Numbered from the stretch's first letter, positions 11,518 to 24,260 are shown. The stretch: DNA of 64,000 bases from Pholis gunnellus (GCA_910591455.2 OU342804.1:740176-804175); one strand, 5' to 3'. Translations and numbers: made by a program. The notes: generated from the sequence alone by a model not told the origin.

Positions 11518-11592
11518 TTACGTGCTGTTCTTCTGTTCCAGGAGATAGTCTGTGTCCATCTCCTTCACCTTCTCTCTGTCAATGTCTTTCTC
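11518..11592 (-). other. gpn1: Alternative last coding exon of gpn1
   Basis: After a CTGTCAG acceptor the frame stays open for 24 codons (EKDIDREKVKEMDTDYLLEQ, then KNST and TAA). It joins in phase to ...ERKEVVQ of the previous exon through a weak GTCCGG donor. The charged composition looks coding, but the donor is poor. Confidence 0.45.
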
Positions 11593-11615
11593 CTGACAGG
11601 GTCAGAGGTCAGAGG

Positions 11616-14600
11616 TCAGGGGTCCTCGGGCATCGCACACTTCCTGTTCCGGACCTGAACCACTTCCTTCCTCTCCTTCAGGAAGGTTCCAAAGGAGTCG
11701 ACTTCTTTGCTCTCCTCCGTTGCTAGAAATGAATGAAAAACATTTCCTTCAGATTTAAATTCATCATTTAAAAGGTGTGAAATTAAAAACACTGATATCT
11801 CATCAATAAATATTATCTCTGTAAAGATATAGAGGAGTAAAGTCTTTCTGGGTCGTTAAAGCTCCTCGCTGGGTTCACAGAGCCAGCCGCCTTTAAGTGC
11901 ACGAGTGGCCATTTAGGGCATGCTAGTGCACGAGAGAGGCCTTTTAGGGCATGCTAGTGCATGTGACTGGTCTTTTAGTGCACGTTAGTGCATGAGAGCT
12001 TACTTTTTAGTGCATGTGAGGCATTAGGTTAACACCGTTAGCACTGTTAGCTGCTAGCCGTTGGCTCAGCCAGCGCCATGTTGAGAGCCGTGTGGAGGCA
12101 ACAAAGTATTATTGTTAATCCGACCACGTTGTTGTGTGCAGGTGATCACTGAGGACTCTTTTAGGTGTCATGGTGTGTAAACGGCGTTTTCTTTTCTCAC
12201 CGCTGTGATCGATGTCGTCCGTGTCGCTGTCCTCGTCCTCCTCGCTGTCGTCAGGGTTACCACGCGTCATGATGAGGTCACTGGGCCCGGCTATGTCGGC
12301 TCTGTCTGCAGACAGGAAGTCAATCGGTTAAAAGAATACAACAATATAAAACACAGAGCAACAAGCCTGCATCTAAACTGGACACGGCTAGCTCACGTAG
12401 CACCGAGCTAGCTAACGTTACAGCTCACCTATACATCTCACTGCCAATGCTAACGCTAACACAGCAGTTCCTGCTGCTTCACATTGAAACACTTTAACTG
12501 GACAAACAGTTCTTCTTGACAAACGACAGAGCTGTAAACCACAGCGTCACCGGTAAAAACCTCCTCGTCATCGGTCGGCCGTACCTGATGAAGGTGTGCT
12601 CGTCATGTCCACGGCTCCCAGGTCCTTCCTGAGTCGCTCCAGCTGCTCCTGCTGCTTCCTGCTCTGAGCGTCCGCCTGATGGGACAGGAAGTCAGTTAAC
12701 CCTCTTTGATTTCCTCTACAAAATAAAAGACCTGCTCTGTGGAAATGGAACAGTCATGAGTAGAAGTAGGCAGCACGGAGCTACGTGTTATACATTAAAC
12801 TATTCACATGTTCCAGCCTCTCAAATATCACAATGTTAAGCTCAGTGTTCAGCACACATGTTGGCAGCTTTTGGGGTTCAGAGGGTCAAAACAAGGAGAC
12901 ATCATCATAATAATACATTTTATTTCTAGAGCGCTTTCATCATTCTCAAAGACGCTTTACATTAAAATCATCATATAACAGAAAGCTATACGCTAACATC
13001 TTAAAACACATGTGAACATCTCACCAGCTGTTTACGGAGTCGTTCGTACTCGGGTCGATAGTCTCTGAGGAAAGAGGAGTTCATCACTCAGACCTCTCCG
13101 TTAGAAGAGAATTCATCAAATAATAAACATCTTATAGAATAAAAACTTATATTTATATATTGTTTCAGTGTTTTGGATTTGTCCTTAATGACTGAATTTA
13201 ATTTGGTGTTTAACAGTTTAAACATTTAAATGTGTAAAAGATAAAGAAATGTGACGACAAACCGTCTGATGTGATGAACGAGTGAAACAAACCTCTCGTA
13301 CTCCAGCACGGCGTCCTCCACCTGAACGAACAGCTCGTCCAATCCGCTCCCTGTCACCGCGGACACGCCCACCACCTGCACACACAACACCACCTTTAGA
13401 ACCGTGGTTCTACTGACCCTCTCCTGCTGGGTTCTACTGACCCTCTACTCTCCTGCTGGGTTCTACTGACTCTTTACTCTCCTGCTGGGTTCTACTGACT
13501 CTTTACTCTCCTGCTGGGTTCTAATGACTCTTTATTCTCCTGCTGGGTTCTACTGACTCTTTACTCTCCTGCTGGGTTCTACTGACTCTTTACTCTCCTG
13601 CTGGGTTCTACTGACTCTTTACTCTCCTGCTGGGTTCTACTGACTCTTTACTCTCCTGCTGGGTTCTACTGACTCTTTACTCTCCTGCTGGGTTCTACTG
13701 ACTCTTTATTCTCCTGCTGGGTTCTACTGACTCTTTACTCTCCTTCTGGGTTCTAATGACTCTTTACTCTCCTGCTGGGTTCTACTGACTCTTTACTCTC
13801 CTGCTGGGTTCTACTGACTCTTTACTCTCCTGCTGGGTTCTACTGACTCTTTATTCTCCTGCTGGGTTCTACTGGCTTTAGTGAATGGAGTCTGGTGAGT
13901 TTGAAGAGATCTTCAAACTGTGGCTCTACTCTGCGTTCCTCTTAAATGTGATCCGTGTCTCCGGTCAGTCGGGCCTCCTGGTCCTCTTACCCTCAGGTTG
14001 GTGTAGAACTCGTCCAGCACCAGACTCATGGAGCGCGTCAGGTTGCTCACGTACGAGGTCTCCTGGTTCAGAGCGTCCTGGAAGACCTCGAAGTCCTGCA
14101 TCCACTCCACCGCGAAGCTGTGGTCGATGATGTCGGTCTGCACAAACAACAACAAATAGTCAACGAATCAACAAGATGTAAAGATGTAAAAAAAGATGAT
14201 CACATGGCTGACAGGAAGTGACCTCACTTTGTTCATGGCGACGATGAAGGGCAGCTTGGTCTTGTAGAGAATACTGGAGGAGGCACAGAGAGAAAGAAGT
14301 GAAACCAGAACTACTGACGGACGCTAACGCACGAAAACCAACGAGACAGGAAGACCTGAACCACCAGGAGAGCTGCTGGGGTCCTTGTTCTCAGTCTGCA
14401 GTGAATGAATGTGCAGACAGCACAGGATCACTGTGATGCTGAAGAAAACATCACAAACTTCAACATCTGCAAAGTATTATCTTTCAAATCATGTTTTTTA
14501 TTGTTTCTTCAACTATAGCAAATAAAGTCATAAGTACAAATAATAAAATACTACTAAACTAGAATGATATACTACATATTGTATTAATATAGTATTAATA

Positions 14601-17600
14601 CCACTCACAGTCTAAAGTTTATTAAAGTGCTGTAATCTCGTGAACACTGAGAACACTTCATATTTAATACACAGTGTGCAGTTCTCTTCTCTGCTCTGGT
14701 GGCGCCCCCTGCTGGATGTATTCAGTACAAAACACTGTTTTACTGTTTCTTTCTATGATTTTAAGAGCAGTCCAGTATTGTGGTATTTCAACACGTGACT
14801 CGTAGTTTTAGTTAAAGTAACAGATTTTTGATTGAGTGCTTGTGTTAGTTTTTAGTCAATGTGTTCATAGATCTCTAATATTAAATAGGTGAGGACAGTG
14901 TTATTATTACTGATGGACAACACCACCAACATAACCTCCACTGTGAAGTGGTTCAGTCATTGGTACCTGCAGGCGTACAGCATATTGGACATGAACGTGA
15001 CGGGGCTGACGCTGCGAGACGTGTCCATCACGTAGATCACCACACAAGGAAAGGATGAGGCCTGAAAGACACAAAACATTAACCCTGTGAGATACAACGT
15101 GATACAATGGTGATACAACGTGATACAAGGTGATACAACGTGAAACAACGGTGATACAACGGTGATACAACGTGATACAACGGTGATACAACGGTGATAC
15201 AACGTAATACAACGTGATACAACGGTGATACAACGTAATACAACGGTGATACAACGGTGATACAACGTAATACAACGTGATACAACGGTGATACAACGTA
15301 ATACAACGTGATACAACGGTGATACAACGGTGATTCAACGTGATACAACGGTGATACAACGTAATACGACGGTGATACAACGTAATACGACGGTGATACA
15401 ACGTAATACAACGGTGATACAACGGTGATACAACGTAATACAACGGTGATACAACGTAATACGACGGTGATACAACGTAATACGACGGTGATACAACGTA
15501 ATACAACGGTGATACAACGGTGATACAATGGTGATACAACGTAATACAACGGTGATACAACGTAATACGACGGTGATACAACGTAATACGACGGTGATAC
15601 AACGTAATACGACGGTGATACGTGATACAACTGTGATTCAACGTGATACAACTGTGATACAACGTAATACAGTGGTGATATAAAGTCCTGCTCCTCTCCT
15701 CTCCATGACAATCTGACGATAAAGACGTTTATTTTTCCAGCTTCTGGCTGATAAACGGTTCAGAGTGTTAACTCGCTGTGATGTGATCAATAAGAGAAAA
15801 CAGAGAGTCAGACCCACCAGAGTCTCCGTGATGATGGTTCCAGACGCAGACCAGGTGAAGACTTCAATCTGACCCGGGGTGTCGATCAGAATGTAGCTGC
15901 AGAGGAGACACGAGAGGACAGGAGACATGAGAGGACATGAGACATGAGAGGACATGAGAGGACAGGAGACACGAGAGGACAGGAGACACGAGGGGACATG
16001 AGAGGACATGAGAGGGCAGGAGACACGAGGGGACATGAGAGGACAGGAGACATGAGAGGACATGAGAGGACAGGAGACATGAGAGGACAGGAGACACGAG
16101 AGGACAAGAGACACAAGAGGACAGGAGACACAAGAGGACAGGAGACACGAGAGGACAGGAGAGTAGACATGAGAGGACATGAGAGGACAGGAGACACGAG
16201 AGTGGTGATGTTTTCTATGATTTTAAGGTGATGTTTTCTATGATTTTAAGGTGGTTTTCTATGATTTTAAGGTGGTTTTCTATGATTTTAAGGTGATGTT
16301 TTCTATGATTTTAAGGTGATGTTTTCTATGATTTTACGGTGATGTTTTCTATGATCTTAAGGTGATGTTTTCTATGATTTTAAGGTGATGTTTTCTATGA
16401 TTTTAAGGTGATGTTTTCTATGATTTTAAGGTGATGTTTTCTATGATTTTAAGGTGATGTTTTCTATGATTTTAAGGTGATGTTTTCTATGATTTTAAGG
16501 TGATGTTTTCTATGATTTTAAGGTGATGTTTTCTATGATTTTACGGTGATGTTTTCTATGATTTTACGGTGATGTTTTCTATGATCTTAAGGTGATGTTT
16601 TCTATGATTTTAAGGTGATGTTTTCTATGATTTTAAGGTGATGTTTTCTATGATTTTAAGGTGATGTTTTCTATGATTTTACGGTGATGTTTTCTATGAT
16701 TTTAAGGTGATGTTTTCTATGATCTTAAGGTGATGTTTTCTATGATCTTAAGGTGATGTTTTCTATGATTTTAAGGTGATGTTTTCTATGATCTTAAGGT
16801 GATGTTTTCTATGATCTTAAGGTGATGTTTTCTATGATCTTAAGGTGATGTTTTCTATGATCTTAAGGTGATGTTTTCTATGATCTTAAGGTGATGTTTT
16901 CTATGATCTTAAGGTGATGTTTTCTATGATTTTAAGGTGATGTTTTCTATGATTTTAAGGTGATGTTTTCTATGATTTTAAGGTGATGTAGTTCAGGTAG
17001 TACCATTACTCACCGGTGGTTCTGCTGCTTCTTCTCCAAGAAGTGCATCACCTGAGGAACAGAAAACAAAAACACTTAAAAACCAACTCATTTATAACAG
17101 TCGTACGTTTTAGTTTTAAGTCGTCGTCATCTTTTGATTTAAATAGTTCAACTCTTTGGTTCGGTATCTTATAGAGAGGCGGAGTCAAGACTGGGTCACC
17201 TGATCAAAGCGCGTGGCGAACAGGTTGAGTGACGTCACGATGCCCCCGTTGGGTCCGAGGCCGTACTGCTTCATCACCTCCTTGTAGTTCACGGTGTCCC
17301 GGATGTCTGAGGGACAGAAGACAGACGGACGGACTGAAGGCTACAGAGAGAGCTGAGAACCGAATAATGTTTGTCTGGACCGACTAAATGAGGAATGTGC
17401 TGTAATTACTGTAAAAAAACTTTTCTCTCTTTTCTGTGGACTTTAGTGTGAATTGAATCATTGAAGAGGATACTTAGTTAGCTAGCTGGCTAATTCCACC
17501 ATGCTTTGATGCTACAAAGAAAAGCTAGCGTATGCTATTTGGTGACTAGAGATTATAGTCAGGTCAGAGTTCTGTAAAGGGTCGGTTCTGGTGACAACAT

Positions 17601-19140
17601 ACAGGATACATTCTTTGTGTTTACATGCAGGGGCTTGGATATGTGGATGCTAGCGATTAGCATTAGTGGTTCACAGGCTAACGGAAACGGCTACTCTTCA
17701 GTAATACTCCTCGACCCTCAGTCGGTTTAATAGGAGGATACAGAGGAGTTCTAAAACCCCAAAGTGAGTCGTCATTTTCTCACTTCTTGTTCACTCGTCT
17801 GGAAGTCAATGTGTTGTTTGCTAGATGTCTGAAATAAGAGATTTTAACGTGGCTATTTTTCAACTAGTGAACAGGAAGTGACCATATTGAGGAGGAGTGA
17901 CGTAGAGACCTGAGTCAGACCAGTCATTTTTGTAGTTTTGGGTTTAGTTGCTCTTTAAATACGTAGTTTGGGGTTTAGCTGCTCTATAAATACGTCGTTT
18001 GGGGTTTAGTTGCTCTTTAAATACGTAGTTTGGGGTTTAGTTGCTCTTTAAATACGTAGTTTGGGGTTTAGTTGCTCTTTAAATACGTAGTTTGGGTGTT
18101 TAGTTGCTCTTTAAATACGTAGTTTGGGGTTTAGTTGCTCTTTAAATACGTAGTTTGGGGTTTAGTTGCTCTTTAAATACGTAGTTTGGGGTTTAGTTGC
18201 TCTTTAAATACGTAGTTTGGGTGTTTAGTTGCTCTTTAAATACGTAGTTTGGGGTTTAGTTGCTCTTTAAATACGTAGTTTGGGTGTTTAGTTGCTCTTT
18301 AAATACGTAGTTTGGGTGTTTAGTTGCTCTTTAAATACGTAGTTTGGGTGTTTAGTTGCTCTTTAAATACGTAGTTTGGGTGTTTGCTCACCGATGTTTG
18401 CGGGGAAGGGGACCTCGTGGACTGCCGGGTCCAGGTTGATGACGTATGGGGGGGTTTTCGCAGAGTGGAGGTGAGCCGTCAGCCTCTGGAGGAAACACAA
18501 ACACACTGAAGTCACAACGGAGGTTGGTGCTTTTTACAAAAGGAAAAACAATCTCAGAGATGATGTAATCATTATTATCAGCCTCACAAGGAAGTTTAGA
18601 TATTTGTTACTAATTACTGATGAGTGTATATATTAAGAGTCCCACAGTGGGGACAGTTACTATTATTATTAATAATTTATATATTATTATTATGTTATAT
18701 TATTTTATATATATAGTATAGTGCAAACAAGACAGTATACACACAAGATTTATAAATGAGTAAATAAGGAATAAAACAGTAAAGAATATTAAATAAAAAT
18801 TCACAATAACTAAAATAACTAAAATATGATATATACAGAGAGAATAATTGTAGTATTCTGTAGAATAGTACTTGATAGGCTATAACGTTAGCTAGCATTA
18901 GCCTACAGCAGACATGCTAACAGCTGCCTGACGAAGCTAACTCACGCAGTTAGCTCTTCTGTTAGCCACACATCGCTAACTCACCTGAACGAAGGTGGTT
19001 TTCCCGGAGCCCGCCATGCCCAGCACGAGGAGACACACGGGTTTGTCTCCCGGAGTCCCGCTGTCTGTCCCCGCTGCGGGACTCTCCTGGTTCTCCGTTA
19101 AACCCGCCTCAGCACCGGGACACTGCTCCGCATCGGCCAT
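11616..19140 (-). CDS. gpn1: GPN-loop GTPase 1, thirteen coding exons
   Basis: Cytoplasmic and nuclear-shuttling GTPase that partners with GPN3 in RNA polymerase II assembly and nuclear import. Coding exons: 19140-18985, 18485-18392, 17306-17200, 17051-17014, 15896-15818, 15061-14967, 14273-14228, 14137-13991, 13375-13293, 13064-13025, 12675-12585, 12305-12201 and 11722-11616. All introns are GT-AG and every phase agrees (1188 nt, 395 residues; human GPN1 is 374). Visible motifs: P-loop GMAGSGKT (41-48), the family-defining GPN (101-103), DTPGQ (137-141), NKTD (204-207) and SAVTG after the exon 8/9 join. An acidic DSEEDEDSDTDDIDH lies near the C-terminus. The start is the first ATG before a conserved first exon. 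The last residues are uncertain: a 62-bp alternative intron (11654-11593) would add an exon 11592-11518 and give 407 residues. Confidence 0.95.
11890..12010. repeat. Degenerate repeat of about 40 bp in gpn1 intron 12
   Basis: Three imperfect copies built on GTGCACGAG, CTTTTAGGGCATGCTA and TAGTGCATG. Confidence 0.7.
13421..13872. repeat. 29-bp minisatellite in gpn1 intron 8
   Basis: About 15 copies of a unit beginning CTCTCCTGCTGGGTTCTA and ending CTGACTCTTTA, with few substitutions. Confidence 0.95.
15086..15675. repeat. 11-bp minisatellite in gpn1 intron 5
   Basis: GTGATACAACG and GTAATACAACG/GTAATACGACG units in mixed order, more than 50 copies. Several overlapping 200-residue frames come from it. 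Confidence 0.95.
15900..16200. repeat. Minisatellite of GAGAGGACAGGAGACAC type in gpn1 intron 4
   Basis: Irregular units of 10-17 bp made of GAGAGGACA, TGAGAGGACATGAG and GGAGACACG. Confidence 0.9.
16201..16988. repeat. 23-bp minisatellite in gpn1 intron 4
   Basis: About 34 copies of a unit containing GTGATGTTTTCTATGA, ending TTTTAAG, with variants TCTTAAG and TTTTACG. It abuts the previous array. Confidence 0.95.
17861..17910 (+). repeat. Dispersed repeat fragment (AGTGAACAGGAAGTGACCAT family)
   Basis: Matches segments at 27842-27955 (inverse) and 31483-31560 (direct). The shared core is AGTGAACAGGAAGTGACCAT, followed by GAGGAG(T/G)GA(C/T)GTAG. Confidence 0.75.
17932..18388. repeat. 31/32-bp minisatellite in gpn1 intron 2
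   Basis: About 14 copies of a unit containing TACGTAGTTTGGGGTTTAG and TTGCTCTTTAAA; some copies carry one extra T (GGGTGTTTAG). Confidence 0.95.
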
Positions 19141-19581
19141 GTTGTCTGATGCTGTGTGGAAACCGGGCTGCCGTAAAGGCAATGGTACTGTCGTAAAACG
19201 TGACGGTGGACGGGAGGAGGAGGAGGAGGAGCAGTACTCACTACTAACCGCTAGAGGGAAGCACAAACTAGATCAGGAAAGGTGCTTCCCAGGCAGCAAT
19301 CCTCCAGATCACAGTATAAAGGAAGAGCTGAACAGGCGGAGGCGTGGCAGCACATTTGAATGTCCAGTGGATGAAGTACAGACTGATGGTGCTGGTGGTG
19401 TCTGCTAATCAATAGTTCATCAGCTGTGAAGCTCACCACAGCTTTTTAAAAGGTCACCATTGTTTGTGGAAATGCAGAACAATGTGTTTCATCACCAAAT
19501 TAGATTTAGTTGTTTTCTTCTTTGATCATTTATGTTTGATTGTTGGTGTGTAGAAGATAAGAGGCTGATCTCTACACGCAC
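19141..19581. other. gpn1 upstream region
   Basis: Contains a short GGA-rich stretch (19214-19232) and a TATAAA on the + strand near 19316. No divergent gene is recognised and the gpn1 transcription start is not visible. Confidence 0.5.
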
Positions 19582-20803
19582 ACCATCCACCATCCACCAC
19601 CCACCACCCACCATCCACCATCCACCATCCACCACCCACCACCCACCCACCACCCACCCACCACCCACCATCCACCACCCACCATCCACCATCCATCCAC
19701 CCACCACCCACCACCCACCACCCACCATCCATCCACCCACCACCCACCCACCATCCACCACCCACCCACCATCCACCATCCACCATCCACCCACCCACCC
19801 ACCATCCACCACCCACCATCCACCACCCACCACCCACCATCCACCACCCACCATCCACCATCCATCCACCCACCACCCACCACCCATCCACCATCCACCA
19901 TCCACCATCCACCACCCACCATCCACCACCCCCCACCCACCACCCACCACCCACCATCCACCATCCACCCACCCACCACCCACCCACCATCCACCACCCA
20001 CCATCCACCACCCACCCACCATCCACCATCCATCCACCCACCACCCACCCACCATCCACCACCCACCCACCCACCATCCACCATCCACCCACCCACCCAC
20101 CACCCACCACCCACCATCCACCACCCACCACCCACCATCCACCACCCACCATCCACCATCCATCCACCCACCACCCACCACCCATCCACCATCCACCATC
20201 CACCATCCACCACCCACCATCCACCACCCACCACCCACCACCCACCACCCACCCACCATCCACCACCCACCCACCCACCATCCACCATCCACCATCCACC
20301 CACCCACCCACCATCCACCACCCACCATCCACCACCCACCACCCACCACCCACCACCCACCACCCACCATCCACCACCCACCACCCACCACCCACCACCC
20401 ACCATCCACCATCCATCCACCCACCACCCACCCACCATCCACCATCCACCCACCCACCATCCACCACCCACCACCCACCACCCACCCACCACCCACCACC
20501 CACCCGCCATCCACCATCCATCCACCCACCACCCACCCACCATCCACCATCCACCATCCACCACCCACCACCCACCACCCACCCACCCACCATCCACCAC
20601 CCACCACCCACCACCCACCCACCACCCACCACCCACCCGCCATCCACCATCCATCCACCCACCACCCACCCACCATCCACCATCCACCATCCACCACCCA
20701 CCACCCACCCACCCACCATCCACCATCCATCCACCCACCACCCACCCACCCACCATCCACCATCCATCCACCCACCATCCACCATCCACCACCCACCCAC
20801 CAC
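19582..20803. repeat. C-rich satellite of CCACCCACC/CCATC units
   Basis: About 1.2 kb made only of ACCACCC, ACCATCC and ATCCATCC words in irregular order. The complementary strand is GGTGGGTGG-rich. All six frames are open or nearly so, giving 420-450-residue artefactual frames on both strands. It is followed directly by (AC)n. Confidence 0.98.
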
Positions 20804-21370
20804 CAAACAAACACACACACACACACACACACAGCCACATAGAATGAAGATGTAAGCTGTGAATATATGTTGAAGGGTTAGCAGCGTTCAGCCCTCTTGA
20901 AGGGTTCCTCCCGAGTCTCTAAAGTTGCGTCCACGTTTCCATCACTTGTGTCTTAGTTCCTCCGAGGAAACGATGCAAGGAGATAGGAAACGAGGAAACG
21001 AGCTCGTTCGAGATGCAGAATCGATCGCCGCACGGTGCACGCTGGTTAGCTTTATGTCTGACTTTATCCTAAACCTGTTCTGGCGTCATGCACACCCGGA
21101 CAAGCGATGACCTCACCAGATCACTGCTTTTAGAAGCAGGAGCCAAAGCAGCTCTCCACCAACTGCCAGACCCAGTGCATGATGGGAAAAGTCCTGATTT
21201 TGTGTTTGATTTTAAAAGAAACCTAAATAAACATATAAACTGTCCGACTTGAATGGACTTTGATGTGATATCTCTTTAGAGGCCTGTTTGTGATCACAGC
21301 TGTGCGTTACTCTCTGTTCATATTGTTTGTACTGTAGTTCATGTGAAGTTCACACCGTGCACAGTTTAAA
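20804..21370. other. Spacer between two satellites, no gene recognised
   Basis: Begins with a short (CA)n run (20811-20833); the rest is mixed sequence with a 61-codon frame of no recognised family. Confidence 0.6.
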
Positions 21371-22236
21371 CACTCTCACACTCACACTCTCACACTCACA
21401 CACTCACACTGTCACGCTCTCACACACTCTCACTCTCACACTCTCACACTCACACACTCTCACTGTCACACTCTCACACTCACTCACTCTCACACTGTCA
21501 CACTCTCACACTCATACACTCTTACACACTCTCACTGTCACACTCTCACACTGTTACTCTCACACTGTCACTCTCACACTCTTACACTCTCACTGTCACT
21601 CTCACACTCACTCACTCTCACACTGTCACACTCTCACACTCATTCACTCTCACACTCTCACTGTCTCACTCTCACACTCTCACACTGTCACTCTCACACT
21701 CTCACACTCACACTCTCACTCTTACACTCTCACACTCTGACTCTCACACTCTCACACTCTCACACTGTCACTCTCACACTCACACTCTCACACTGTCACT
21801 GTCACTCTCACACTCTCACTGTTACTCTCACACTCTCACTCTCTTACACTCTCACTGTCACTCTCACACTCTCACACTGTCACTCTCACACTCTTACACT
21901 CTCACTGTCACTCTCACACTCACTCACTCTCACACTCATTCACTCTTACTCTCACTGTCTCACTCTCACACTCTCACACTGTCACTCTCACACTCTTACA
22001 CTCTCACACTCACTCACTCTCACACTCTCACTGTCACACTCACACTCATTCATTGTCACACTCTCACACTGTCACACTCATTCACTGTCTCACTCTCACA
22101 CTCTCACACTGTCACTCTCACACTCTTACACTCTCACACTCTCACTGTCTCACTCTCACACTGTCACTCTCACACTCTTACACTCTCACACTCACTCACT
22201 CTCACACTCTCACTGTCTCACTCTCACACTCTCACA
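21371..22236. repeat. CACACTCTCACT-type satellite
   Basis: About 870 bp built from CACTCT, CACACT, CACTGT and CACTCA hexamers in irregular order. Confidence 0.97.
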
Positions 22237-22284
22237 CGCCGTCATCTGAAGAGAAGCTGTTAAAGAGGTGAAGCAGTGGGCCGA

Positions 22285-22325
22285 CTCAATAATTCATGCT
22301 AACAGAGGAGATGTGAATTATTGAG
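22285..22325. promoter_or_regulatory. Perfect 12-bp inverted repeat around 17 bp
   Basis: CTCAATAATTCA at 22285-22296 is the exact reverse complement of TGAATTATTGAG at 22314-22325. The AT-rich, TAAT-bearing arms are outside any tandem repeat. The regulatory role is an inference. Confidence 0.4.
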
Positions 22326-23850
22326 CTGAGCTGTTATTGTGAGAGACGGCTGCTCTTCTGTCCTCGTTTCTTCACAAACAGACTCAAGATGTCAACTTTT
22401 TACTTTTAAAATATTACTTCTTCCCGCGTGATTTCTGTTTCAATTTCGTAGTAATTTAATAGCAAACCATGATTTTACTAAAACTGAACTTGCATGTTAC
22501 GTGTGAATCCGTAAACAGAAGTGAGAGAACAGTTCTTCTCTGCAACATACTTTAACTTTTTGAACAGAAAAGATTTTCAAAATAAGAGCTGCCTTCTCCT
22601 CCATGTGCTGAATCGTGTTGAGTTCCACATTCATGTGGTCTGAAGTGACTCAATGTGGACACGTGAAGAAGCCAAACACACACAGGACCTTTTCACGGTG
22701 AGGATGTGACGTAAAATGACGCATTAAAAGCTTTAATCATCATCGTGACGAGCAAACCTTCACATGAGGTCCGTAGGTTTATTTTTGCAGCGTGATAAAA
22801 TCCTACGTTTACATGTCTGCACAGAAACGGGTCAAATGTTCTATTTATTAAGCTGTTTTTATTATTATTATTATTATAATCATTATTCTCATTATTATTA
22901 TTAATGTTTCTTATCATATTTTTTGGCCAGTTTCCCGTCCTCACTGAGGAGACCCCCCCTGACCCCTGACCCCTGACCTCTGACCTGTCGGTTGCTGTGT
23001 TGCTGAGTCTGATCTGAGAGCAGTGTGAAGCTGGTGGACGACGTCGTTACGGAGGCGAGTTGAGTGTTCCTGAGGCGTTTCACTGCAGGCTGCTTCAGCC
23101 CAAATAATCATATTCAGCTCTTTTATTCCATCCCAACTAATTAAAAGTGATGAAATCTGGAGCAATATGCCCCCCCCCCCTTTAAAAAAATGTTCCAGGC
23201 AATGTGAAGCTTTTTGGCGAAAGGAAATGAAGATGCTGATGAAAAGAGACATCGTTCAACTATTATGTCTATTATTGGTTCATCTGTGGTCTTTTATCTA
23301 CATTTCTTCAGTCATATATTATTGTTTATCTGTGATTTAGTGCAGAGTGTCCACCGTAAGTAACTTTAGTAGAACTTGAGTCTGATCATTTGACCAGCAC
23401 AAAGTATTCATTCAGACTCTGTTTGCAGCTGAGGTTCAGTCTGTGGTTTCCTCTCATAGAATCCTGAGACTTTCCTTCTCCTTCAACATCAACATTAACA
23501 TCAAGAAGCTTTCCAGCGGATTCTTTTGCACCATTTCAAGAAGACTCGTCTCCCCACGGAGTCACTGCGCCTCCTGCAGAAACATCTGGATGCTTGTTAT
23601 CTAAGTTCCTGTACTACATTAAACCCACTCCAGCTCCTTGTTTCATTCATTCATCATAATCATGTCATCATTATTACACCATGTAACATTGGAAACATGT
23701 AAAGGGGTCAAAGGGCAATAAGATGCAGTGGAAGGATCATGAATAAACTTCCACAGGAGCTCATGTTCACACATCAGCTTCCAGCGTTACAGGCTCATGC
23801 TCCTGATGTCCGAGTATGGAAACACCCGGATTTGTGATTTGAGTCTTTGG
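22326..23850. other. Intergenic sequence, no gene recognised
   Basis: Holds a (ATT)n stretch at about 22857-22910 and TGACCCC/TGACCTC words at 22965-22987. No exon seen. Confidence 0.6.
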
Positions 23851-23894
23851 ACCTGATTTGTTGGTTTGGTCTTGGAGGAATTGAAAGCAGTGCA

Positions 23895-24260
23895 GTCTAT
23901 CCTGTCCGCCCCCCCCCCCCCCCCCCAAGCTCTCCACAGCGCCGCCCTCCCTCCCTCTCAGCCCGGCTTCCTCTCCTCCAAACGGCGCTCACAGCAGCCG
24001 CGCATTCTCCCCGCTGTTCAGACTCGTTTACCGGGTTGTGCTCGTTTAACAACCGGGGATTTTGTTCGCGTTGGAGTTTATTTCTACTTTTGATGTGCAT
24101 GTAATGGAGTCGTCCACGCAGGATTCTTCGAGCGACCCGGGCAGGAGCGCCTCTGAGCCCGCGCTGCCGCGCACGGAGACGCCGGTGAGGCTGGAGACTC
24201 TGCGGGGCGGAGAGCACCTGACTCCGGCAGGGAGACACGGATCCTCCGGCTGCAGTAAAG
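23895..24260 (+). CDS. First exon of an unidentified gene (5'UTR and 52 codons)
   Basis: A CpG-rich stretch follows a poly-C tract (23909-23926). ATG at 24104 opens 52 codons: MESSTQDSSSDPGRSASEPA, then LPRTETPVRLETLRGGEHLT and PAGRHGSSGCSK, ending one base into a codon. A strong donor (AAAG followed by GTGAGA) sits at 24261. The composition (Ser, Pro, Gly, Arg) suggests a disordered N-terminus. I do not recognise the family and could not find a convincing second exon: the next splice-bounded candidates, near 28550 and 28662, do not join in phase with a long open frame. The rest may lie in long introns to the right or past the window. Confidence 0.5.

Noticed and set aside
14907..16231. Several 95-250-codon frames in gpn1 introns
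   Set aside because: They run through intronic minisatellites and only overlap short real gpn1 exons.
13421..18388. CRISPR-like regular repeats
   Set aside because: Units are directly contiguous with no unique spacers, and the setting is a eukaryotic gene.
19492..20842. Frames of 420-450 codons rich in His/Pro/Thr or Gly/Trp
   Set aside because: Products of the CCACCC/CCATC satellite, open in several frames on both strands.
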